Origin: Candidatus Zhuqueibacterota bacterium
GTDB taxonomy: Bacteria; Zhuqueibacterota; Zhuqueibacteria; Thermofontimicrobiales; Sulfurfontimicrobiaceae
Reading direction: 5' to 3'
Length of the DNA: 33,240 nt
NCBI GenBank assembly: GCA_016927835.1
Contig: JAFGMA010000121.1
Span: 1 to 33,240, forward strand
Position numbers and translations under genes: made by a program. This document shows, piece by piece, positions 16,601 through 23,784 of this stretch. Under the pieces are notes generated by a model, which ran no database searches, was not told where the DNA came from, and saw nothing but the letters and a program-made list of their open reading frames with translations. The stretch's first letter is position 1. Every line of letters begins with the position of its first letter.

Positions 16601-18630
16601 AATAAAGAATTATTTATAGGCTGATTAAGAATAGGTGATTCTGGCGGATAAACTAAAAATTCCAAAATATACATTCCGTCAGCCATATCTGCAACATAAG
16701 CATAATTTCCGCTGACCGCTACACCATAAGCATAGGCTCTTGTATCGAAAAAGCCGATTTCGCTGGGAGTGCCCGGACTGTTTACATCGATCACTCTTAA
16801 GCCAGCGGTTCCATCAGAAACATAAGCATAGTTGCTGCTAACTGCTACATCGGTGGCATCTTATGTATCGAAAGAACCAACTTCCTGGGGATTTTCCGGG
16901 CTACTTACATCGATCACTCGTAATCCACCCAAACCATCCGCTACATAGGCGTAATTACCATGAACCTTTACAGCTTTGGCATAACCATCAGTGTCGTAAA
17001 AACCAATTTCCAAGGGAGTACCTGGATTACTCACATCGATCACTCGCAAGCCAGTATATTTAGCCGCAACGAAAGCATAATTGCCGCTGACCGCTACACC
17101 TTGAGCATATCCCGTATCGAAAAAACCGACTTCTTGGGGATTACTCAAATTGCTCAGGTCGATCACTCGTAAACCAGCATCACTATCTGCAACGTAAGCA
17201 TAGTTGCCGTTAACAGCTACACCTTGAGCATATCCCGTATCGAAAAAACCGACTTCCTGGGGAGCGCTCGGATTACTCACATCGATCACTCGTAAGCCAT
17301 CGTGCCCATCTGCGACGTAAGCATAGTTACTGCTGACTACTACACTTTGGGCAGCTCTTGTATCGCAACAGCCGATTTCCAGTGGAGTACTTGGACTACT
17401 CACATCGATAACGCACAAGCCAGCAGACTCATTTGCAACATAAGCATAATTACCAATTACCGCTACTTCATTGACATTACTTCCTTTATCGAAAAAGCCA
17501 ATTTCCTGAGGAGCGCTCGGATTACTCACATCGATCACTCGCAAACCAGCATCGCTATCTGCAACGTAAGCATAATCGTCCTTGACTATTACACTATATG
17601 CTTTATTCCCTGTATCAAAAAAGCCAACTTCCTGGGGTGCGCTTGGACTACTCACATCGATTACTCGCAAACCGGTATACATATCCGCAACGAAAGCATA
17701 ATTGTCGCTCACAGCTACTCCATTAGCTTCGTTTCCTGTATCGAAAAAGCCGACTTCCTGGGGAGAGCTTGGATTACTCACATCAATCACTCGCAAGCCA
17801 TTATACTTATCAGCAACATACGCATAATTGCTACTACCAGCTACACTACGGGCATTGCCTTTTGTGTTAAAAAAACCGACTTCCTGGGGAATGCTCGGAT
17901 TACTCACATCAATTATTTTCAAGCCAGCATCACCATTTGCAATGTAAACATAATTTCCGCTGATTGCTAAACTACTGGCATTATCGCCTATATCGATAAA
18001 GCCCACCTCCTGAGGGCTAGTCGGTATAGTTATATCTATCACTTGTAAACCATGCCAGCCATCTGCAATGTATGCGTAATTATTATTTACCACAACACAA
18101 TTGGCATAGCTTTCTGTAGCGAAAAAGCCGACCTCATAAGGATTACTCGTACTGCTTACATCGATCACTCGCAAGCCAGCATCTCCATCTGCAACATAAG
18201 CATAATTGCCACTGACTGTAACATAAAGAATAGGACCAGGCACCAGAGTTTTGCCCAATTCAACCGGACTTGCAGGATCAGAGAAATCAGCAATTTCCAG
18301 GTAGGCACCATTTCCAAAATAAGCTATGCTATCCTGCACAGCTACAGCATAACAAGGTCCATTTGCCCAGCGCCCAACCAAACGCACGTTTAAGCTATCA
18401 CTCATATCGCTTGACCTAAATATAGACTTCCTTAAGTGGGATTGCCGGAACAAGTCAATTCCTGGACGGTCTGAATTCAGGTTTTGCAAATCACTAAAGT
18501 TATGCAAGGATTGCGTTGAAATAGCCTCATATCTGTTCGGTTGTGCTGATAGACTATTTATTAAAACAATGAGGGATATTAATACATAAGAATAAGGAGA
18601 TATAGGCTTTTTGATTTTGTTTTCTTTCAT
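13690..18630 (-). pseudogene. Giant exported LVIVD-repeat propeller / Ig-like protein with sorting tail, split by in-frame TAA
   Basis: Read as one frame this is about 1646 codons, with a TAA at 16861-16863. It has a signal peptide (cleavage near LSA/QPN). Then come about 14 LVIVD-type repeats of the form ADGxxGLRVIDVSNPxxPQEVGFFDTG, 12 before the stop and 2 after it. Two fibronectin-like plus Ig-like pairs follow, then the roughly 400-residue block shared with the YCF48 protein, and a sorting tail from [15 protein letters not shown]. The stop interrupts repeat homology exactly: SFDT, stop, [14 protein letters not shown]. The downstream piece lacks a signal peptide and so could not be exported on its own. 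The start is ATG 18630 with AAGGAG about 9 bases upstream. It ends 40 bases before the YCF48 gene, so the two probably share a transcript. Confidence 0.88.
16670..18330 (-). repeat. Tandem DNA repeats encoding LVIVD units
   Basis: About 13-14 units of roughly 120-126 bases stand head to tail. The best conserved core encodes VIDVSNP...PQEVGFFDTG. Several neighbouring units are nearly identical at the DNA level, which points to recent unequal exchange. Such arrays are prone to assembly collapse and length variation. Confidence 0.85.
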
Positions 18631-18664
18631 GGCTATCAGCTCCTTTTTTTAAGAACTGAAAAGT

Positions 18665-18689
18665 TTTTGAAAATTACATAATTTCAAAA
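18665..18689. promoter_or_regulatory. AT-rich near-perfect palindrome upstream of the LVIVD gene
   Basis: The arms are TTTTGAAAATTA and TAATTTCAAAA around a short centre. They are complementary over 11 positions with one bulged base. The site lies 35 bases upstream of the LVIVD start codon and 24 bases downstream of the protease stop. The size and position suit a dimeric repressor or activator site. It is not followed by a T tract, so it does not look like a terminator. Confidence 0.4.
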
Positions 18690-18712
18690 CGATTATCCTT
18701 TTGGCGCGAATA

Positions 18713-19513
18713 CTACGGCGCCGGTGGCGGATCTGGCAACTTATTATCCTCAGGCAGAGTTTTGCCATCATCCTTTGGCCAAAAAATAGCCGCCAATATT
18801 GCCGCTGCTGTAACGCTCCCGCCACCAATATAATACCATTTCCAGTCGCGCATAAAGGCATAGGGCACGCCCCAACCATCCAGTATTTTCAGTGCATGGT
18901 CAATTTTCACCGCGTAACTGTATTTGTCGGTCAGTTTTTGTGTTACGATACCGATGAGGTGATGATCGCTATTTAAAAGCGGTCCTCCCGAATTGCCCGG
19001 ATCAATCGCCGATCCGGAAAAGCGAAATTGGGTGGGTTCAGGCTTAAAAATATTTCCCTTGGAAACCTCCCAGTCATGATCCGTCGGATGACCGATAGCA
19101 ATAATCTCATCTGTTTCTTTTACATCATCGACATCCCCCAATCTAAAGCCGGATTTGCTGTCAGCCTGTTCTACATCATCGATTCGAATAATTGCCAGGT
19201 CATTCGCAGAATCGTATTTTTGAAAGACGGTTGCCGGATAAATCAGTGTCGGCTGTTTATATAGCGTTACCTTTATCTCTTTATAATTTTGAATCACATG
19301 AAACGCGGTAAGTATATATGCCTTATGATCTTTAATCTTTAAGATAATCCCGGTTCCGGTTTCGATTCCACCACCCTGATCGATAACTGCTATTTTAACA
19401 ACACTTTCTTTTATCTCCTCGATATCCTGTGCCCCATACGCTGCTTGATAATTGCTGAATATTATCATTAATAAGACTATGATAAGCATTTGAATTTTTT
19501 GGGAATAATTCAT
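18713..19513 (-). CDS. Membrane-anchored trypsin-like serine protease
   Basis: The 266-residue protein has a hydrophobic signal segment (residues 8-28) and a chymotrypsin-fold domain with a full triad: His72 in TAFHV, Asp105 in NDLAII and Ser175 in GNSGGPLL. It lacks the PDZ domain of HtrA/DegP proteins. A second hydrophobic stretch (about 226-245, WYYIGGGSVTAAAILAAIFW) is followed by an acidic, proline-rich tail ending DPPPAP. The predicted topology puts the protease outside the inner membrane and the tail inside, unless the first segment is an uncleaved anchor. An AAGGAG site stands 6-7 bases before the ATG. It lies between a CHAT protein (145-base gap) and the LVIVD protein (82-base gap), which suggests that these are its partners or substrates. 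Confidence 0.88.
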   Translation of the reverse strand: MNYSQKIQMLIIVLLMIIFSNYQAAYGAQDIEEIKESVVKIAVIDQGGGIETGTGIILKIKDHKAYILTAFHVIQNYKEIKVTLYKQPTLIYPATVFQKYDSANDLAIIRIDDVEQADSKSGFRLGDVDDVKETDEIIAIGHPTDHDWEVSKGNIFKPEPTQFRFSGSAIDPGNSGGPLLNSDHHLIGIVTQKLTDKYSYAVKIDHALKILDGWGVPYAFMRDWKWYYIGGGSVTAAAILAAIFWPKDDGKTLPEDNKLPDPPPAP

Positions 19514-19658
19514 TTTGCTCTCCTTACTATACGGAACTCTAAGTTGATTAATTTATGAAATCAAACACAACATACGACCCCGAATAAAAATTTAATTGCC
19601 TATGAAAATCGCTCCAACAGAGAGTTTTGCAAAAGACATAATATTTTTCAGATAGCAT

Positions 19659-21884
19659 TTATAGCCAGTCGAACACCTTCAGTCGCTTCAAAATGAAATA
19701 AATGAATGAGAAAACAGGTATCAAAATCGCAAAATAGAGTGCAATCGAAGGATTGAAATAGAGCCATTCCAACAAGGATGGTAATCTGGAACGCTTATAT
19801 TTTCCGATCCCCGTGATCAATTCGCCCACTTCTCCTTGCAATGATAATTGGAAATTATCCGGCATTTCCAGGTTTTGAATCCGGAAGTCCTTCATCTTTC
19901 CCACGAAAACAAACTCGCCTTTCGGGATTTTTATTTCTTCCCGATCGAGTTCTTCAAAACAGATGATTCCTTCCTGAATGATTGTGGATTCTTTGCGATC
20001 TGCGCTGGGTCTGGTGAAGTCGATTGATTCAATCGCCATGTTTTGAGCAAGAGGTTCGCTCTGTTGCCCTGACAATGCCATTTCAATGACGAGTGATTGA
20101 TTCAAATCATGAAATGCAATTTGTCGGTCGGTCGTGACAATTCGCAGAGTCAGGTTATTCGAGAGCTCTTGCTGTAATCCGTGTTCAATCCGGCAATTTC
20201 TGCAATTTAAAATCAGCGTATCCGCCGTATCAATATGACCACCCACAGCGGCATCCCGAATAGCCATTTTAAGCTGATTTTCGCCCGATGCTTCTTTGGA
20301 CAAATTGATGTATGCCCCGGAACCGATATACAGACTTGACAGCGATAGGTATTTGCTTTCGATGGCGATACCCCAATCATCGCTGATTCGGTTGATATTC
20401 AGTTTGCCCCCGGTTTTAATTTTTTGCCATCGAGTCGGGTTGTTGGTTTGCGGATCGTAGGATGTCGCCTGTTCCACTGAAGCTATTTTCAGCGCCAGAT
20501 CATCCGGATTCGACAGAGCAACGGATTTTGCTGTCAGCGAATACAGATCAAAATTCTCTTTGAGCTTAAAAGATACGCCGCTAACCATGAGCTGCAAATT
20601 CACCTTTGAGGAACCTACCGGTTTGCTTTTCAAAAAACCGACGCCAATTGCAGCAATTAAAAATAATGTAATAATGAATAGCCGGAATTTTTTAATTCTT
20701 TTCTTTTGTTTGTCCGTTACTTCTTGCGCAGAAATCCGACCTTCCGCTCCAACATCTTCCGTCGTTTCCGGACTCATCTCAGCGCTGCCGTCGATATTAA
20801 AAATATGTCCGTTTTGCGAACGCATATAAAGCACCGGGATACCCCATTCTATCGGATTACCGCCGGCACGCATCAGCTTACGCGTTTCGGTCAGCGCCTG
20901 ATCTACGGGATAGCCCTGAGCCAGCGCCGAATAGAACTCCTGCGATAAGGTTATGGCAGCGCTATCGCTGATTTCGCGTTGCATTGCGATAACAGCCGGG
21001 ATTTCCTGTTGCACCAGACTTTGCGCTATACCCCCAAACGGATCAGTAATTGAAGCGCGCGCGCCTTCGCAGGCGTTCAGCAGCACCAGCTTCAGGGTAT
21101 TATGATCGTTCAGGAGTATTCCCATTTGCTCGCTGCTAACCAGATTTCCCTGTTTGTCCTCTCCCTCGAGCACCAGTACGCCATCCTGAATTTGCGCATC
21201 AAACGCGCCATGACCAATGAAGTGAAAGATATGATATTTTTGATTCCGCAACTGGTAATTCAGAGCAGCCAGAGTTGGTTTTTCAAGACGATCAAGCGCT
21301 ACTTTATTTTGCTGAATCAACACACCCAGGGCGGTTTCTAATTTATTCAATTCAAGCTCTGTATTCAGCGCCGGAAAGTTGAGGGGACTTGAAACCATGA
21401 CCAAAATACGAAGAGGCAGAGTTACTGACAATGGACGAACGCGTGTTGGCAAGTCTAAGAAGCGGACAATGGGTGTGGCAACTGACAGCGCGAGGAAATC
21501 ATTCAAACTTGAATTGAAAAGGAATTCCCAGGGCAAATCAGCTAATTCAGGCGTGCTTGTCAGGCGCAAACGTACACGAAGTCCCTTTCCCTGGTTTTCA
21601 GCTTGTTCGAGGCTACTATGGAAGCATACGCGCACATCTTTGCTGAATACCGTTTCAAAGAGTTTGGCGCCAAAAAATTTTATTTGATCAATTTCTGTGC
21701 TATAAGATCGCCCGACGCCATCCGGAGAGCCACGCGCTCGCAAAAGAGAAAGGTTCTCGAGTTCAGTTTTGGTAAAAGGTTTTCTGAATTCAATACTTGC
21801 CTGACCGCCAGGTGAATTGAGCACACGCGCCTTATAGCGCTTACGCACCCGGTCAAAAAGTATATCGAAGTTTAAATATTCCAT
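19659..21884 (-). CDS. CHAT-domain (caspase-like) membrane protein
   Basis: CHAT proteases are caspase/separase relatives. Landmarks, numbered from ATG 21884, are ADLPWEFLF at about 115, catalytic His225 in FHFIGHGAF and Cys272 in LLNACEGA, then DPFGGIAQSLVQQEIPAVIAMQ and WGIPVLYM. A membrane segment at about 400-418 follows KKRIKK, then comes a beta-rich stretch of about 290 residues and a last membrane segment at about 707-732, followed by KRLKVFDWL. By the positive-inside rule the CHAT domain is cytoplasmic and the loop external. The frame is open to ATG 22007, but that 41-residue extension is encoded by a dispersed palindromic repeat and looks unlike protein, so I prefer MEYLNFDIL. No TPR or STAND module is fused. 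Its neighbours are a trypsin-like protease and a small exported protein. Confidence 0.85.
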   Translation of the reverse strand: MEYLNFDILFDRVRKRYKARVLNSPGGQASIEFRKPFTKTELENLSLLRARGSPDGVGRSYSTEIDQIKFFGAKLFETVFSKDVRVCFHSSLEQAENQGKGLRVRLRLTSTPELADLPWEFLFNSSLNDFLALSVATPIVRFLDLPTRVRPLSVTLPLRILVMVSSPLNFPALNTELELNKLETALGVLIQQNKVALDRLEKPTLAALNYQLRNQKYHIFHFIGHGAFDAQIQDGVLVLEGEDKQGNLVSSEQMGILLNDHNTLKLVLLNACEGARASITDPFGGIAQSLVQQEIPAVIAMQREISDSAAITLSQEFYSALAQGYPVDQALTETRKLMRAGGNPIEWGIPVLYMRSQNGHIFNIDGSAEMSPETTEDVGAEGRISAQEVTDKQKKRIKKFRLFIITLFLIAAIGVGFLKSKPVGSSKVNLQLMVSGVSFKLKENFDLYSLTAKSVALSNPDDLALKIASVEQATSYDPQTNNPTRWQKIKTGGKLNINRISDDWGIAIESKYLSLSSLYIGSGAYINLSKEASGENQLKMAIRDAAVGGHIDTADTLILNCRNCRIEHGLQQELSNNLTLRIVTTDRQIAFHDLNQSLVIEMALSGQQSEPLAQNMAIESIDFTRPSADRKESTIIQEGIICFEELDREEIKIPKGEFVFVGKMKDFRIQNLEMPDNFQLSLQGEVGELITGIGKYKRSRLPSLLEWLYFNPSIALYFAILIPVFSFIYFILKRLKVFDWL

Positions 21885-21950
21885 TTCAATTTTAAATTTT
21901 GAATAGAGTCGGTTAACAAAATCCGTCCGAACACACCCTATTTCCTCACC

Positions 21951-22011
21951 CTGAGCGAAGTCGAAAGGTGATAATCTGTTTTTTTCTTCATCATGCTTCG
22001 ACTTCACTCAG
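21951..22011. repeat. Dispersed palindromic repeat (TTCGACTT...CTCAG type)
   Basis: Two 15-base arms, CTGAGCGAAGTCGAA and TTCGACTTCACTCAG, face each other and match at 14 of 15 positions. The right arm is itself bracketed by CATGC and GCATG. This resembles a palindromic repeat that is common in intergenic DNA of many environmental bacteria. It lies between the exported protein gene and the CHAT gene and could fold in the transcript. Confidence 0.65.
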
Positions 22012-22081
22012 CATGAAGGATCTTATTTTCGCACGGACATTTAATAATGGTTGCTATAAATTCATTGCCTTGAATACGGAT

Positions 22082-22816
22082 TTACTTGACTACCGGATTG
22101 TGATAAAAGGTATAAGTGCGATTTGGACCGCCCCATTCATTTTTTATCCTGCAATTAATTGTTAAAGTGTATTCGCCGGTTGCCTTATCGGAAAAATCAA
22201 GTCCAATGCGGAAAGGTTCCATTGCTGGCAATGGTTCTCGCAAAATCCCGGATTCGATAGGTTGCTCTTCGCCTGCTTTCGATAAGGCAAAATTCACATA
22301 ACTCAATGTACGTTTAGCTCTTAATCGGAAAGCGTATTGATCAATTCGGGAGATTGGCTTCGTATGGTAAAGAATCAATGGTGCAATTTGCCCTGAGCCT
22401 AATCGATCATAATTTAATCTTCCCACGACACCGATTTCATCGACTTTCAATTCAAGCTGATTGATGACATCATGCGTAGGCCAGGGCTCAAAAATCCGCC
22501 AGCCTTTTTGCCAATCCGTTGTCAACGGTTTCATCAGATAGGAACGACGATAAACCAGTTCTTTTGCTGTTATAAAGAATTTGGCATCCGCCGGAATATA
22601 AAATTTCAGCTTTAATATGACATCCGTATTCGGCGGCGTTTCTTCCTGATACCCCATAAATGATATCAACTCCAAATCAGGCGCTCTCACTCCTAATAGT
22701 TCCACACCTTCATATCTATTCCCCCGCTCCTGATATTTCAAATCAGGTTGAGAAAACAACGAAGATTGGAGCAAAAAACAGCTAATTAAAATGATGGCGA
22801 TTTTCATAATATTCAT
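22082..22816 (-). CDS. Exported protein of unknown function
   Basis: From ATG 22816 the product is 244 residues, with a signal peptide (MKIAIILISCFLLQSSLFS, cleavage probably before QPD) and no clear lipobox. The mature part is beta-rich, with RAPDLELISFMGYQEE, two charged-aromatic stretches and a final TLTINCRIKNEWGG block; I do not recognise the family. The open frame extends 74 codons further up, but that extension is low-complexity and contains no start with a ribosome site. AGGGA stands about 7 bases before ATG 22816. It precedes the CHAT gene by about 200 bases in the same direction and may be an extracytoplasmic partner. A promoter candidate lies about 480 bases upstream. Confidence 0.75.
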   Translation of the reverse strand: MNIMKIAIILISCFLLQSSLFSQPDLKYQERGNRYEGVELLGVRAPDLELISFMGYQEETPPNTDVILKLKFYIPADAKFFITAKELVYRRSYLMKPLTTDWQKGWRIFEPWPTHDVINQLELKVDEIGVVGRLNYDRLGSGQIAPLILYHTKPISRIDQYAFRLRAKRTLSYVNFALSKAGEEQPIESGILREPLPAMEPFRIGLDFSDKATGEYTLTINCRIKNEWGGPNRTYTFYHNPVVK

Positions 22817-23297
22817 ACCGATTCCCTCATAATTCCCAATACAAAAACAGGATTCTGTCAAGACGCTTATCCCAAACGAGCTTTTTATCGTAGCTTTCGA
22901 AAGCAAAACGACACGTCTGCTAACTGCCAATTGAAAACCGAGAATCACTACTAAGTTGAAGAAATGGTAAGCTGGTGAGTTTTTTTTGAAATAACGGTTA
23001 CTTAAATTCCTGAAACGGAAACAAAATTTTTCAAACAACTGGTTATATTTCAGGTTTTTTTATTCCCCACGAAAAGCAACAAACACGCGTAAAAGGCGTT
23101 TGTACTGTTTTGCGCGTATTTTAGTGCGCAAGCTCGGGTTGAAATTTTTAGAACCATGCTATTTTAAAACACTATCTCGAGTCAGGGCAGGAATAGAAAA
23201 CAGAAACTTGAAATCACATTAATGAATTTGAGTCTCAAACGGATATGCTTGTGATACACACTGAAATGACTACTCTTACTTGAATAAAATCAAAAAT

Positions 23298-23326
23298 AAT
23301 GTAGCTAAATGTGTCAAAAAAGTCAA
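23298..23326 (-). promoter_or_regulatory. Candidate promoter for the exported protein and CHAT operon
   Basis: On the minus strand TTGACT (23321-23326) and TACATT (23298-23303) are 17 bases apart. The direction fits the exported protein, CHAT and protease genes, but the leader would be almost 480 bases long. A second TTGACA lies 9 bases further downstream, without a good -10. Confidence 0.35.
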
Positions 23327-23406
23327 GTATTTTTTATTCCACAAATAAATATGATATACTTCCTACTTTATCGTAGAATGATATGGATTCATAACGATGA
23401 TTATTT

Positions 23407-23569
23407 AGAGTCTGTCCGAAAAGTAGTGGTTTTTGAAATTCAAAACAAAATCAGAAAATACTAATCCAGCTCTGTCATGCCCGAATGCTTCTGTCGGGCA
23501 TCCATCTGACTATCCGAACAATGGATTCCCGCTTAAAACATGCGGGAATGACAAAGCCTGACAGACTCT
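23407..23569. mobile_element. MITE-like element with terminal inverted repeats and nested hairpins
   Basis: About 163 bases are bounded by AGAGTCTGTC on the left and its complement GACAGACTCT on the right. Inside are two strong stems, TGCCCGA/TCGGGCA and ATTCCCGC/GCGGGAAT, enclosed by a TGTCAT/ATGACA pair and joined by ATCCA/TGGAT pairs. The whole can therefore fold into a cruciform-like structure. No ORF for a transposase is present. It resembles the dispersed repeats seen in many bacterial genomes whose chance translation is MDSRLRGND. Confidence 0.6.
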
Positions 23570-23784
23570 ATTTAGATGTACCCCCAAAAATTCAATTCAT
23601 CTCAAAGTTCAGGGAATTTTGGGAAATGATTATAATGGATGGATTTATTATTTATTTGTTGGAATATGTAATTTTATTTGAAGCAGGAATTTTTCTCTGA
23701 AATCGCCACAATTTTCCGGAGTCACTGCGGCGGAAAAGGAATCATCTCGCGCTCATCCAGGTAACAACTTCAGGCGCTGATTCG

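Larger units (their letters stand above)
22817..23784. other. Long non-coding stretch between the exported protein and the glycosidase
   Basis: Nearly 1 kb without a credible gene. It holds a MITE-like element (23407-23569), a minus-strand promoter candidate (23298-23326) and AT-rich DNA with homopolymer runs. The plus-strand frame at 23485-23700 lies largely in the repeat and reads MDSRLKHAGM, the usual chance translation of this repeat type. This is the natural boundary between the glycan block on the right and the CHAT/protease block on the left. Confidence 0.6.

Noticed and set aside
16670-18330. CRISPR-like repeat array
   Set aside because: The repeats are coding, about 120-126 bases long, stay in frame and lack unique spacers.
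17302-18393. Long plus-strand frames over the LVIVD array
   Set aside because: They are shadows caused by the repeated codon pattern on the minus strand; their translation is low-complexity and Ile-rich.
23485-23700. 71-codon plus-strand ORF
   Set aside because: It overlaps the MITE-like repeat; its MDSRLKHAGM is a known chance translation of such repeats.
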